Shown: in pieces, positions 1-11,652 of the stretch
How the letters are laid out: each line of letters opens with the position of its first letter
How positions within the stretch are numbered: the stretch's first letter is position 1
NCBI GenBank assembly: GCA_022495995.1
Contig: JAFEMH010000736.1
Location: 186,001-250,000, forward strand
DNA length: 64,000 bases
DNA from: Adenophora triphylla var. japonica
Lineage: Eukaryota; Streptophyta; Magnoliopsida; Asterales; Campanulaceae
Reading direction: 5' to 3'
Program-made: the position numbers and the translations under genes
The notes under the pieces: generated by a model
What the model saw: only the letters and a program-made list of their open reading frames with translations
Databases searched by the model: none
Told to the model about the DNA's origin: nothing

Positions 1-14
1 AAAAATCACCTAAA

Positions 15-75
15 GTGTCGAACTATGGTGACCTGAGCCCCTTAGTCCAATTTTAAAAGGGGAACGTAGTTAGCC
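15..75 (-). other. Conserved stem-loop motif B of E3 (after pol)
   Basis: Read on the minus strand, an outer CTACG (65-69) faces CATAG (23-27), and an inner CCCCTT faces AAGGGG (57-62 and 38-43). The same arrangement is at 16660-16715 in E2, just downstream of pol. Its place marks the end of the missing E3 pol gene. Confidence 0.7.
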
Positions 76-278
76 ATCATTGGTTCGGTCTCAAAAAAAA
101 AAAAAAACAAATAAGCATCAATTGCTTGTGTTTCGAAAAACTCTTTAAATTAACCTACAAGTTCATAACGATTAAAACAATCTTTGATGAGTTCAAGCAT
201 GGTCAACTCTTGACTCGCTACACGCTAGCAAAACTACAATAAAACATTAATCAATTAATGTGTCTGCAATGACAGTGG

Positions 279-1803
279 GTGGATACTCCGAACAACAAGG
301 TCAACCTAGTCCCCCGTACTTGGTCCTTCATCCTTCTTCCCCTTCCCTTTTTCGTGGCGAGTATTCTTCACCTTCACAGGGAATATTCCCATAGTCCTTC
401 TACCTGGCTCAGGGACCCTTCCCGATGCCTCCATCAAACCAGCAGCTGCCAACGCAGCCCTTTCCCTAGCTCTATTCTGAGTTGCCTCTCTCCGAGTCAT
501 CATGACCATGCTTTGGTCGGCCGCCCGATTAGTATTGGCCTCATAATCAGCCATGTCATCCCCAGTACGATTTTGAGGGTTAGTCATCGCTTCGGTTCTC
601 CTCAAAGTCGAGCAGTCAGGGTAATCAAGACCCAACTGCTCCCTCCGTCTCCACAAAATGGCCATCTGTGTCTTCCCCATACACTCCTCATACCAGTTCA
701 GATACTGCGTAGACAATCAGTGCCCCCTCTCCGGTGAAAGAGAATCCTGGCAGGAAAGGACGTGTATTGCCACAGCCGCGTGAGAAGCAATAGCGTCGAA
801 GGATCTTCCATCGAAAGAGGCCCCACCTCGAAGGTAGCAGCATGACCCAAACCCGTCAATGGCACCTGCTCTAGCCCGTACTGTCGCAGCACCAAGGATG
901 GAATGTAGAAAGCAGTCTGGGACAACCTCGGTACCCTGACAACCAAAAGACCCTCCTGAGCGGTCTGACAAGTTTGTAGCTTCCAATGAGGAACCCACCA
1001 TCGCAAGTGATGCGTGCGGAGTCTGGCCATCCAGAGCTCCAACTCAGCCTGATCGCCCCCTATCACCAGAGGACGTCGAGAAAGGACCAAGGGTCACAAG
1101 ACACTGGCACCTTGGGCACAATTTGCAATCGCTCCCTCAACCACATAGTGAGCATAGCGGGACTCCCTCCCCACATGTATCAGCTGTCGGTCGTCATCCA
1201 ACCTATGCCCAGGAACATCTCGCCCAGGATCAAAGGCATGATGTCTCACCCGTTTTGGCACTGCCTCACCAGGTCCAGTACACTGTGATGGCACACACCC
1301 AGGGACGTAAATGTGAACAAAGTAGCAATCACGCACAGAGCAAACGCGTCCCACGCAAAAATGCTCCCCTCGACACCGGCAAATTTATCGGGCAGCCCCG
1401 AAATATCAACATAGTCTGTGTTCAGTATTAGCATCCCGTATGCTTCTTCAGCCGAGATACCAAGCAGAGACACTAACTTCTCAACAGTGGCCATGCCACC
1501 CGTCAAGGGAAGAACAAGCTGTTCCGTCTTAGATCCCCCTAATATGGCCCGGAAATCTTCAAACGTGGGCATGATCTCGTTATACAAAAAGCTATACACG
1601 TGCCTCCGTAGGTCCCAGAAATGAGCCGCAGCTCTCAAAAGATCCCAATCCGGCATGAGCTCCTTCAAAGCCCAAACCGATTTCATCCCGTAACAACCCT
1701 CGAAAAAACCTTTGCTTTGCCTCGTGTGGTGCCGTACCCACGACTGGAAATTGTCCAAGTATCGCTCTTGCATCTGAGACGATATCCTAGGAAAAGGAGC
1801 CAT
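279..1803 (-). pseudogene. Antisense cargo pseudogene, DUF7745/plant-mobile-domain-like
   Basis: This broken gene is antisense to E3. The ATG at 1801-1803 opens a frame running to 1246. Residues after WDLLRAAAHFWD and the later FEDFRAILGG segment match, from memory, the plant DUF7745 family, which is related to the plant mobile domain. No biochemical function is known to me. Homology continues in shifted frames through 1094-1354, 698-1090 and 306-716, where a WYEE...RRRE segment resembles one in the E2 cargo (WYEEHRG... near 15953). Several frameshifts and stops make it a pseudogene. Its location between pol and the 3' LTR, antisense, fits the additional ORFs described for Tat-lineage elements. 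An alternative is an independent gene fragment into which the element inserted, but the parallel in E2 argues against that. Confidence 0.65.
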
Positions 1804-1902
1804 GGAAAGAGCAAGGAAAACCTTCAAGAATTTAAGAGAGAAATGCAGTGTTTGATCAGAAGCAAACGTGCTGTTTTCACAATTGCAAAAACTGAACTGC
1901 AA

Positions 1903-2308
1903 TTTAAAAGAATCTGGAAATTGAATCCAAGTCCGGCCAGACTGTTTTTCAAGTTGACTGGGTCAACTCTGCAGCCAGCTGCTTCAATTTGGAAACATTT
2001 CCAAACCATATCCTGTTCAAGCCTCATTGAAACTACGTGCATCCATAGTTTCAATCAACCACTGCCAACACCACTTCCACCTCGGGCTCGTGCAACAGTG
2101 CAATTAATTAAATAACAGTGCATATAGACATAAATTTTGAACAGTTCAAATTTTTGTGCAAGTTTTATTTTTATTTATTTTTGATCAACCTACTTGCTTA
2201 TTTGCCAAAAATAACAGAAGGTAATCACTAAATAAATGTGCAAAATATAAAGTTCCGCCTCAAAGGCCCTTTTCAAGTACATGTCAAATTGTTGGGACAA
2301 TACACATT
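1903..2308. other. AT-rich spacer between two antisense pseudogenes
   Basis: No coding signal is recognisable. There are several short T-rich runs and no clear repeat. It may be an intron or intergenic spacer of the antisense cargo region. Confidence 0.4.
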
Positions 2309-4259
2309 TTGTCTAAAAATAAATCAAGAAAGAGGACTACTCAGAGTCTTGCTCGTCATCCGAGCACTCGAAGCACTTCCCCGCAGCAGCCGGATCCACT
2401 GAGGACAGGTAATCTCCAAATTCCTCCAGGCGGGAATACGAGAAAGGCTGCCTCCGTGCATGTGTCCCCGAGGACTCTCCCTGTTCGTGCCCCGAGAACG
2501 AAGAGTGATGAGCTCCAAACCTCGCTAGAAAACTGGCTAAACCCCTGCATAAAGTCCGCCCCACCAGTCGTGGAGGCAGACGAGTCCCTCGGCCTAGATG
2601 GCATCGGCTCATGCACAGCCGCACTCCTCCAGGAATTACACCGCAGGAACTCCACGAGTCTCCTGGCGTAGTTGGCCCACCCGTCCAAACGTCTCACGGC
2701 CTGGTTGTACGTACGGCCAGACACCTGCAAATCAGGAAAGTCATCAAAAGACAAACAGACAGCATAGATGCAACATTTGCAGAATGCTACTATCAAGTAC
2801 AGAAAATCAAAGCACTCACCGAAGCATTGGGGTCCACTCTGTATCGAGGCCTCGTCTCCTCCGGAATAGGGATCACCAATCGCCTGCGAGAACCATCAAG
2901 CCCCTCATACGCCAGCCGAGCGCGAGGGAGCGGGTAGTCCCGGGGATATGCAGGGCCCTCGCCCTCCCTGTGCAGCACCTGCGGGCTCCTCAGCCTCGTC
3001 CTCAGGAAGATGTCATAGTCGGCACCCTCTATGATAAACTCGGTATAGAACACGCCCTGTCTATACCGCTCCAGATCCTCCATCGGTATCAATGAAGGAT
3101 GCTGCATGTGTGGAGGCGGGTCCATCGGAACCATAGGAAGGGACCCCGGACCATGCTGATAGGTCACCCTCTCCCCCAAGTACATCGCGTCACAGTAAAG
3201 CCCCACCAGCAGCTTTCACCGACGTGTGACCTCCCTAGCAGCCTGGACCACAAAAGCGTCAATTCGGTTCCACCAAGTCAACTAGATATGCCCGAAAAAC
3301 TCTCGGCTCATGTCCAGAGACACCTCCTCGTAAGTCAGCTGAGTACCCTCCCTCGACATCACCGGCTTCTTTGCCTCCTTCTGCCAAATCAACATGGCAG
3401 GGAACAAGGACTCATACTCCTCCTTGGTCTCCCACCTCTGCGGGTGGAACACCTCCAAAAACTACACCTGTCAAGCACATGGAAAGTTATGTCAGCTACA
3501 GAGCAAATACATACAAGTACAAAATGAGACAAGGAAGAGAAAAAGATGGGAACTTACATCCAAAGCAAATGAAAAGCAGCATAAGGTGTTCTCCTCTCCC
3601 CGCGAGAACCTATCCAAAGCATGGTAGAGCTCAGCCAGTCCAGCCTCCCCCTATGCAAACCCGCTCACGGCATCTGAATCAGTCAGCGAGCCAAGCAGAG
3701 GGAAGTGACAGGATGTGTCAGAAGTAGGAAACAGGGTCATTGACAAAGCAAACCATAAGAACCCTCGAGCCAGATGCTCTGCAGTCATCCTCGGAGACCC
3801 CTCTAAATAAGCAATAATACCCCTCCTCAGATGAGCCTCCATCGGCCCTTACCGAATACCCAAGCCCCTGGCATCGGTAATATCAAAACCCAGCAGCTCC
3901 GACAACTACCCCGGGGTATAGCCATCCACCCACACCAGTGTGTTGCCCCAGAATTGCAACCCTGTAATCGCCGCAAAGTCAGTGGGAGTCACAGTCGCCT
4001 CCCCCCACCTGAAGTGGAACGTGTGGGTCGTATCCCACCAGTACTCGCTCAGGGCAAGGTGCAAGGCCCTCGCCCTCTGCGTCGAAGCCACAGCGGCTAC
4101 TGCGCTAATAAATCCAGCCAAACCGGAGTCAACCACAAACTGCTGCGGACTCCTCTCTCCGTCCCGAGCCTCGTCTGGGAGTATCTCCCATAGCGCTCTA
4201 ACTGCCTCGAAGGCTGCCCAGCTCTTCAAGTTGCGAACATCAACCGGCCCTCGCCCCTG
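2309..4259 (-). pseudogene. Antisense plant mobile domain (PMD) pseudogene with introns
   Basis: The minus-strand frame from a likely splice acceptor at 4260 encodes a typical PMD stretch (EYWWDTTHTFHFRWGEATVT then DFAAITGL). It continues after stops through 3651-3842, 3467-3207 and 2793-3206, ending in 2356-2724. Two introns are visible: 3557 to 3468 (GTAAGT ... TTGACAG, 90 nt) and 2819 to 2725 (GTGAGT ... TTTGCAG, 95 nt). PMD proteins are plant proteins frequently carried by transposons; some host members act in gene silencing. In-frame stops near 3908, 3855 and 3280 and a frame change near 3230 show decay. Retained introns mean it was taken from genomic DNA, or is transcribed antisense to the element so the introns survive in element RNA. 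It lies head to tail with the DUF7745-like pseudogene. Family assignment is good; exact exon limits are approximate. Confidence 0.7.
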
Positions 4260-4430
4260 CAGGTAAACACGGCAAAAGTACGTTAATACAGAAACGACAT
4301 CAACATAGTGCACAAACGCATGTCGAAATGATGAAACACAGATATAGTTCTCGTTTTCCTAAGATATGTCCATCACAGTTGGAGTATTAACGGTACAAAA
4401 TCCCAAAAAGGGTCAAAACATTTCAAAAAC

Positions 4431-4676
4431 TCCGTCGAATTCGGAACTTTCAAAACATTTCGAAAAATCCGTCGAATTCGAAACTTTCAAAACATCTCGA
4501 AAACTCCGTCGAATTCAGAACTTTCAAAACATTTCGAAAAATCCGTCGAATTCGGAACTTTCAAAAAATATTTCGAAAAATCCGTCGAACCCGAAATTTT
4601 CCAAACATCTCGAAAACTCCGTCGAATTCGAAACTTTTAATCATTTCGAACATTTCGAAAAATTACTCCGTCCCGA
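4431..4676. repeat. Tandem repeat, 37-bp unit, about seven copies
   Basis: The word TCCGTCGAA recurs at 4431, 4468, 4505, 4542, 4581 and 4618, with a degenerate end at 4667. Spacings are 37, 37, 37, 39, 37 and 49. Units contain CGAATTCG and TTTCGAAA, so each has self-complementary parts. It lies upstream (in antisense orientation) of the PMD pseudogene. Confidence 0.85.
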
Positions 4677-5260
4677 ATTAAACTTACTTTAATTTCGGAA
4701 AATACCTCTAGGCATGGAATTTTGCAACCAAAATTTTTATATTATCTATCCATAACATCAATTAAACTAAACTCTAGTCAATTTCGACAAAGGCGCATAG
4801 CAAAGTCAAAAGCCCCAATTCGGGCACCAAGAACCCTAACTCATTTCTAGTCAAATTCCTAAAATTTAAAGAATGCACATTCTTAAAATTAACGAAATGT
4901 AGAGGAAGTTTACCTGTCTTTCGATCCCTCCCTTGGATTTGTGAGTGTCCCGAGCCGGATAAAACTCCGTTGGATCCAGGGGAAGAGCGGTGGTTCGAAT
5001 GGTCCTCACCAAACTCGTTCGTTCATTGTCGGTCCTCCTATGGCGAGCCATTGGTCCCAAACCGGCATCCATGATGATTTTCCCTCGAAAATTTGAACAA
5101 AACTGGCGAAATGGGGAAGATTTTCTTCTCTCCTTTCTCTCTCTCTCGCCTGAAAATATGGTGAAAAGCCACCAGTTTGCGTCGGCCTGTTGCTGATTTG
5201 AACCTGGTCAAATTCAATCTCAAGGCACGAACCCCTTCGTCTCAGGACAAACGCATCCTC
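4677..5260. other. Non-coding spacer of E3
   Basis: I see no gene here. The only notable feature is a short pyrimidine tract (CTCTCTCTCTC) near 5135. The sequence separates the 37-bp repeat from the 41/61-bp repeat array. Confidence 0.4.
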
Positions 5261-5550
5261 GTAACTCCGGTCTGAGGCGCCACAAGCCCTCAAATGTTTC
5301 AGTAACTCCGGTCTGAGGCGCCACACACCCACGAATGTTTTAGTAATCTCGGTCTGAGGTGCCACACGCCCTCGAAGGTTTCAGTAATCTTAGGTTCAGA
5401 CGCCTCACAATGGTCTCCATTCAGGTTCAGATACCTCGTAATGGTGTCACTCAGGTTCAGACGCCTCACAATAGTCTCCATTCAGGTTCAGATATCTCGC
5501 AATGGTCTCACTCAGGTTTAGACGCCTCACAACAGTCTCGCTTAGGTCAA
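5261..5550. repeat. Compound tandem repeat: 41-bp units then alternating 30/31-bp units
   Basis: GTAACTCCGG or its variant starts at 5261, 5302, 5343 and 5384, exactly 41 bp apart. From 5392 the word AGGTTCAGA recurs at 5392, 5423, 5453, 5484, 5514 and (eroded) 5544. Two alternating unit types give a 61-bp higher-order period. It occupies the same place, next to stem-loop motif A, as the twelve-unit stem-loop array of E2. Confidence 0.85.
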
Positions 5551-5579
5551 GGTCCCCACGCGCGGCCCTTGCACCTACG

Positions 5580-5617
5580 AACTACGATTCGCTTGATTCC
5601 CACTAGGGATACGTAGG
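5580..5617 (-). other. Conserved stem-loop motif A of E3 (before the PPT)
   Basis: On the minus strand CTACG (612-616 of the 5-kb block, i.e. 5612-5616) faces CGTAG (5582-5586), with an inner TCCC/GGGA stem (5598-5601 and 5606-5609) around TAGT. The same motif precedes the PPT in E2 (13250-13289) and E7 (63746-63781), always antisense to the element. Confidence 0.75.
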
Positions 5618-5730
5618 AATCCTTTTGCTAAGGGTCCAGCCAGCTGACCTCTCAGATCTCTTCAAATAAGGCATCCTCCGATTTGGATCCTTATCTTTTT
5701 CAACGACCCCACTTCCTTCGAAAGTGACGT

Positions 5731-5745
5731 CGCTGAGGGGCTAAC
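5731..5745 (+). promoter_or_regulatory. Polypurine tract of E3
   Basis: CGCTGAGGGGCTAAC directly precedes the LTR start TGTAAG. The matching positions in E2 and E7 (read minus) are GAGGGGCTC and GAGAGGCTC, also directly before TGTA. The PPT primes plus-strand DNA synthesis. Confidence 0.7.
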
Positions 5746-6642
5746 TGTAAGTATCCAAATCCGGATCGCCAAAATCCGTTAAAAGTTAACCGAAATCCGT
5801 TAACTGGCTCGCTCCAGGTTAACCAGAATCTGTTAAGCTCCCCATTCTCAAGCCAACAGGACGTCCCGGAACTGCCCCGTGCATTCCAACGTCGAAGCGT
5901 ACTCAACACACGTCGTCGCACGTAAAAGTATAGCTTTTCCTGAAAAATGCACTTTCCGACACTTTTCAGGGGCGTTTCGATCATTTTCCAGACATTTATT
6001 TAAAAAATGGACAAAATCGGGAATAATGGCACAAAAAACCATGCCCTGGTGAGTCACAGGGGCACGTGGCACGCATGCCACAGCCCTCCGATCAACATCA
6101 ATCAGATTTTAGTGTGAAAAGACCAAAATACCCCTAGGATGCAGTCCCAGTCCGTCCGGACACTTTTGCAGGCATAACAGAAATGCCAGCAAGTCCCTCC
6201 AATTTCAAAAATACCACAAAACCCCCTAAAATTCATGTTAAGTCCGTCCGGACTCTTTTGCAATTTTACCCTATAAATACAGAGGGGCTGTCAACATTTC
6301 AAAAAAAAAAAAAAGAAAACTTAACACATTTTCCACAATAGCCACGGCCCAAACTGGTTCCTCCCTTTCCCGAGCCCCGTTTCACCTCGATTCGCGTGAA
6401 AAATTCATATTTCAACCAAATACAAGCCAAACCACCTCGAAACACCATTCCAAACACTAAATCGTATCCCATATATGCCTCCCGAGCCAAAAGAGTCAAC
6501 CCCTAGCCATAGGTAACACTTTCTCTCCCTAAACACTCATTCCGTCACGGTTAATGCGCCAATCGTTATAACCGTTTCGGTCGAATGTTGTTGAAATGTA
6601 GACGTCACCGTCAACGGGGTCCGATACGTTTTAGTCCCTGAT
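5746..6642 (+). repeat. E3 3' LTR, first part
   Basis: The LTR starts TGTAAGTATCC after the PPT and runs until E1 interrupts it. AGTCCGTCCGGAC(T) occurs at 6149-6161 and 6241-6254, forming short hairpins upstream of a TATA box. A poly-A stretch follows at 6301. The five bases 6638-6642 (CTGAT) are the E1 target duplication. Confidence 0.75.
6272..6279 (+). promoter_or_regulatory. TATA box of the E3 LTR
   Basis: TATAAATA lies in the expected sense orientation, 18 bp after the second AGTCCGTCCGGACT hairpin. Transcription would start about 30 bp further on. Confidence 0.6.
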
Positions 6643-7205
6643 TGATATAGTTCCACAAGCTACTCCAACAACCCAGGGAGGCATGGTCAGGGCAGTATAA
6701 GGAGGTATGGGCAAAGGGGCATGCAAGGCAGCAGGCAACGACCGCAACACAAAGGGATCCAAGCCAGGCGGGCGCTTTATTTCTCATCAGGCGGGCGCCC
6801 CGGGTGTAGAACAAGGAAGCTATACCACGGGGTTTGAGGCAGACGCCTCACATATTTCCATGCAGCCGCCTCAAGGTGCTTCGACCAAACCATGAACAAT
6901 TTGTGCTTGAGGCGGGCGCTTCATCCTTGGCGAGGCGGGCGCCTCACGACGGCACTGTTTTCCTTAATTACGTTTTGGCTGTTTCCTTAGCAGTTTTTGC
7001 TGATGTTTTTGCAACTTTAAGCGGGGTTATTTTGGTCTTTCTTTCTTATGTCGTTTTAGGGTTTGATGGGAGTATTAATACTTTGTTTTTTGAGAGATTA
7101 AACTCAGTTTTTGATGATTGAAATTTTATAGAAAAAGCTGAAGATTTTCTTTCGAATCTTGGTTGTTATTCCATTCGGCTAATTCTCATTGTCTTTTGGC
7201 TATCA
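6643..7205 (+). repeat. E1 5' LTR (563 bp)
   Basis: It begins TGATATAG and ends CTATCA. It carries five related GC-rich inverted words of the type GAGGCGGGCGCCTC (near 6766, 6789, 6836-6849, 6909 and 6932-6945). No clear TATA box is seen. The other LTR copy is split at 11587-11652 and 27513-28014. Confidence 0.9.
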
Positions 7206-7207
7206 TT

Positions 7208-7225
7208 TGGTATCAGTTTCCTGGT
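7208..7225 (+). promoter_or_regulatory. Primer binding site of E1
   Basis: TGGTATCAGTTTCCTGGT begins two bases after the 5' LTR. It resembles the initiator-Met PBS (TGGTATCAGAGC...) with mismatches in the middle. Confidence 0.75.
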
Positions 7226-7230
7226 TATCA

Positions 7231-8389
7231 ATGGCCGAACGCGGATGTGGTGCTCGTGATGGTCGTCGTGGGCGTGGTAGAGGCCGGCGTGCAGACCCAC
7301 AGGCAGATGAAATCCATCGCGATAGAGACCGACGCGATATATAGAGAATGACGAATTGCGAAACCAGATTCAGCAGCTCCAACAGCAGATTGCTAGTATG
7401 AGAGCTCCCACTGATGTGGGCTCTGATTCAGACGATTCGTCTGATGAAGGAGGCTTTACAGACGGGCGCAATCCCTTTGCTCGTGGTCATAAACGTGGAC
7501 ACAGGTTTGGGGCTGATCCTTCGAAGGATATCGGCATGAAGATCGACATCCCGGAGTTTGAAGGTAAGGCACACCCTGATGAGTTCATTGATTGGCTAAA
7601 TACTGTAGAACGTGTGTTTGATTTGAAACCTATGGACGATAGTCATAAGGTTAAGATTGTTGCAATCAAATTGAAAAAGCATGCTTCAATTTGGTGGGAA
7701 CATGTTAAGAAGCAACGGGCGAGAGAGGGGAAATCAAAAATTCAGTCTTGGGATAAGATGAAAAAGTTGCTACGAAGGAAATTCCTTCCTGAACACTATC
7801 GACAGGAGGCATTTCTCGATTATCACAATCTGAAATAGGGGGATATGACTGTCGAAGAGTTCATCAATGAGTTTGATCATTTGCAGATGCGGTGTGATGT
7901 TTCCGAAGAGGATGAAAAAACGGTTTCTCGTTTCCTTGGAGGCCTACGTGTTGACGTCTCAGAGGTGGTTTAATTGTAGCAGTATTGGACTTATGCGGAT
8001 GTGTGTCGACTTGCTTTGAAGGTTGAAAAACAGTTGAAGCGAAAGAAGGTGGTGAATCGTTGGCCGAGCAGAGATTTTACCAACACTAGGGGCGTTGGAA
8101 GTTCTAGCACACCAAAAGGGGTCCCTCCAACTGCTCCTAAGACATCGGTTGCAGCCAATTCGGGTACCACAGCAGCTAATACTAGAGGGAGGCAGCCTGC
8201 GAGGTGCTTCAAATGTCAGGGTATTGGTCACCTTCAAGCCGAGTGTCCCAACAGGAACGTTGTTGGCTTAGTTGAGAAAGAGTTACCGGTCATGATGAAG
8301 AAGACGAGGTGTCCGACGTCGAGTCCGAGGTGGTTTATGCAGACAAGGGTCTGGCCTTGGTGGTTAGACGTGTGTTGAACACAACAGCA
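7231..8389 (+). pseudogene. E1 gag pseudogene
   Basis: The ATG at 7231 follows the PBS and opens an Arg/Gly-rich N-terminus that stops at 7342. The frame resumes at 7356 with a glutamine-rich coiled segment, then the retrotransposon gag domain (PEFEGKAHPDEFIDWLNTVE, ASIWWEHVKKQR). A TAG at 7836 and further stops near 7970 interrupt it. The CCHC zinc knuckle CFKCQGIGHLQAEC is at 8204-8245. Gag packages element RNA into virus-like particles. The early indel and stops mean no full gag can be made. Confidence 0.85.
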
Positions 8390-8806
8390 GTAGATGATGA
8401 TCAGTAGCTTCGCCATAATATCTTTAATACAAAGTGCACTGCCAAGGGTAAGGTTTGCAAGGTTATTATTGATAGTGGTAGTTGTGAGAATGTTGTTTCT
8501 ACTACAATGGTGGACAAACTGAGTTTGCCTACGGTTATACACCCACAGCCATATAAGTTGTCTTAGTTGATCAAGGGCAATAAGCTCAAGATGGATAAGC
8601 GGTGCCTCGTGCAGTTTTGTATTGGCAAGCGTTATAGAGATGAGGTGTGGTGTGATGTGGTACCAATGGATGCATGCCATATTTTGTTGGGAAGGCCGTG
8701 GTTGTTTGACAGGCGGGTTAAGCATGATGGGTTCAAGAATACATACACCTTTCGCATGAATGATGTCTCTATTACTTTATGTCCTACAGACCCGAGACAC
8801 GAGTAG
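8390..8806 (+). pseudogene. E1 protease-region pseudogene
   Basis: An aspartic protease core IIDSGSCENVV (active Asp at 8470) is followed by a stop at 8565 and then by the segment ending in HILLGRPWLFDRR, typical of the protease C-terminal part in this lineage. A further stop lies at 8804. The protease would cut the Gag-Pol polyprotein. Confidence 0.8.
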
Positions 8807-8824
8807 ACTGCTAGTGAAAAACCT

Positions 8825-9835
8825 ATGAATACTGTTGTTCACCAACTCCTTAGTCGTGTAGAGTTTGATTCAGCAACCGCAGTGGAGCAGGGGTTCTATG
8901 TTCTTGTCATGCTTGAGGAGAACGAGTCAGGAATCTCCACGCCCGCAGAGGGACAGTCATTGCTTGATGTTTACGGTGATGTTACTCTTGAAGAGATTCC
9001 TCTGGGACTTCCTCCCATGCGAGATATTCAGCATTATATTGATCTTGTTCCGGGTGCCTCAATTTCGAACAAGGCTGCGTATCGATTGAGACCCAAGGAA
9101 CATGAGGAGTTGGAGAGACAAGTGAGGGAGTTACTTGACAAGGGTGTCATTCGGGAAAGTATGAGCCCATGTGCGGTTCCGGCTTTGATGGTGCCTAAGG
9201 TTGAAGGAACATTGCGTATGTGTATGGATAGTCGGGCGATCAATAAAATCACCATCAAGTACAGGTTTCCCATTCCTCGAATCGATGATCTTCTTGACCA
9301 GTTACATGGTGCGGTGGTGTTTTCCAAGATTGATTTGCGGAGCGGGTACCACCAGATTCATGTCAGACCGGGGGATGAGTGGAAGACGGATTTCAAGACT
9401 CGAGATGGTTTGTATGAGTGGATGGTGATGCCGTTTGGGCTCTCTAATGCTCCTAGCACGTTCATGCGACTCATGAACCAGATTTTCAAACCTTTCATTG
9501 GTACGTTTGTTGTTGTTTATTTTGATGATATCTTGATTTATAGTAAATCTGTGGAACTACACTTGGTACACTTGAGACAGGTTTTTGATGTTCTGCGTGA
9601 GCATAAACTATATGCTAATCATAAGAAGTGTCACTTTTTGACTGAGCAAGTGACTTTCTTGGGGTATGTTGTTACCAAGGAGGGTATTCGTATGGATGAT
9701 TCGAAGGTGGAAGCTATTACTAGCTGGCCTACACCGATGAACGCTCATGATGTTAGGCGATTTCATGGTTTGGCTTCCTTTTATCGCCGTTTCATTCGTG
9801 ATTTCAGCAGTATTATTGCCCCTCTTATTGTCTGA
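8825..9835 (+). pseudogene. E1 reverse transcriptase fragment
   Basis: The open stretch of 336 codons holds a nearly complete RT: entry segment [25 protein letters not shown], catalytic block with YFDD at 9518-9529, and the thumb segment ending [16 protein letters not shown] at 9833 separates it from RNase H. RT copies element RNA into DNA. The YFDD box (rather than YVDD) is normal for many Ty3/Gypsy elements. Confidence 0.88.
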
Positions 9836-9847
9836 ATCAAGGAGAGT

Positions 9848-10318
9848 GTGTTTGTGTGGAATAAGGCAGCAGAGGATGCTTTTCAGCTTTTGAAAAAGGC
9901 GGTGACACATGCACCTGTTCTTATTTTGCCAAATTTTGAGGAGGTTTTTGAGGTTCATTGTGATGCATCCAATGTTGGTATCGGTGGAGTGTTGAGTCAG
10001 AATAAGAAGCCTGCTGCGTTCTTTAGTGAGAAGCTGAATGATGCTAAGAAGAAGTACTCGACATATGATAAGAAATTCTATGCTATTGTTCGTACCTTGG
10101 AGCATTGGCAACATTATCTCTTGTCCCGAGAATTTGTGTTGTATTCAGATCATGAAGCACTCAAATACATTCAAGGAAAGCATAAGCCTAATTTGCGACA
10201 TAACAAGTGGGTGGAGTTCATTCAGATTTTTACGTTTGTCATTACGCATAAGGCGGGAGTTCAGAACCGTGTGGCTGATGCTTTGAGCCGTCGACATTCC
10301 TTACTAGCTACATTGTAG
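9848..10318 (+). pseudogene. E1 RNase H fragment
   Basis: This segment continues directly from RT with the connection and RNase H domain: VHCDASNVGIGG carries the first catalytic Asp, followed by YDKKFYAIV, YSDHEALKYI and VADALSRR. It ends in a TAG at 10316. RNase H removes the RNA strand after minus-strand synthesis. Confidence 0.87.
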
Positions 10319-11574
10319 GTTGAGGTATGCGGGTTTGACACTTTTCGTGATTTGTATCGTGATGACCCATATTTTGGGGATGTGTGGGATAAGTGTACCC
10401 GAGGTAATTTTCTGCAATTTTTGGTCCATGATGGCTACTTGTTTAAGGGTAACAAGCTTTGTGTCTCTTATTGTTCATTGAGGGACCTAATCATCTCTGA
10501 GAGTCATGAAGGGGGACTTGCAGGACACTTTGGCTAAGATAAAACATTGGCACTTGTAGGCGAGCAATTTTTTTGGCCAAAGTTGGGGCATGATGTTGCT
10601 CGATTTGTGGAAAGATGTCGTGTGTGTCATGTAGCCAAGACTCGTAAGTCCAATGTAGGCCTTTATACTCCTTTGCCGGTTCCTACTGCCCCGTGGGAGG
10701 ACATTAGCTTGGATTTTGTGTTGGGATTGCCTCGTACACAGCGACAGAAGGATTCCATTATGGTGGTGGTGGATCGTTTTTCAAAAATGTCCCATTTTGT
10801 TCCCTACAGTAAAACATTTGATGCAACACAAGTGGCAGACTTGTATTTCAAGGAGATTGTGAAGTTACTTGGCATTCCTAAATCACTTACTTCTGACAGG
10901 GATGTCAAGTTCATTAGCCATTTTTGGCGCACGTTGTGGAGGAAGATGGGTTCGCGCTTACAGTTCAGTAGCTCTTATCACCCGCAGACGGATGGACAGA
11001 CTGAGGTGACTAATCATAGTTTGGGTAATTTATTGCGCAGTTTGGTTGGTGACCATCCACGCCAATGGGACTTGACACTTGCACAGGCCGAGTTTGCTTA
11101 CAATAATTTTCAGAACAACACTATGGGCAAAAGCCCTTTCCAAGTTGTTTATTGCCGTAACCCTATCAGTCCCTTGGACCTCATTCCTCTTCCGGTTACC
11201 AGTCAATACAGTTCTGATGCAGAGGCACGTGCAACTCAGATTAAAGAGCTTTATGAGCAGGTTCTCAAGCGCATTATTCGGCAAAATAGTATGTACAAGC
11301 TGCGGGTGGACAAGCATCACAAACAAGTTGTGTTTCAGGTTGGAGATTTGGTGTGGGTTCACTTACGAAAGGAGAGATTCCCAGCTGGTCATTTTGGCAA
11401 GTTACAACCAAGGGCTGATGGTCCATTTCGGGTAGTGGAGCGGATTAATGACAATGTGTACAAGATTGACTTGCCCGGTGAGTACAACGTCTCTGCCACG
11501 TTCAATGTTGCAGATTTATCAGCTTACCATGGAGACAATGACGATGATGGCAACTCGTGGACGAGTTTTTCTCA

Positions 11575-11586
11575 AGACGGGGAGGA
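11575..11586 (+). promoter_or_regulatory. Polypurine tract of E1
   Basis: AGACGGGGAGGA directly precedes the 3' LTR start TGATATAG, inside the integrase reading frame. Confidence 0.8.
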
Positions 11587-11652
11587 TGATATAGTTCCAC
11601 AAGCTACTCCAACAACCCAGGGAGGTATGGTCAGGGCAACACAAGGAGGTAT
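11587..11652 (+). repeat. E1 3' LTR, first part
   Basis: It matches 6643 onward (TGATATAGTTCCACAAGCTA...) until E2 begins. The last five bases, GGTAT (11648-11652), are the E2 target duplication. Confidence 0.92.

Noticed and set aside
7208..7225. tRNA gene
   Set aside because: The tRNA-like words here and at 36830 and 56619 are primer binding sites of 12-18 bases after LTR ends, without tRNA folds.
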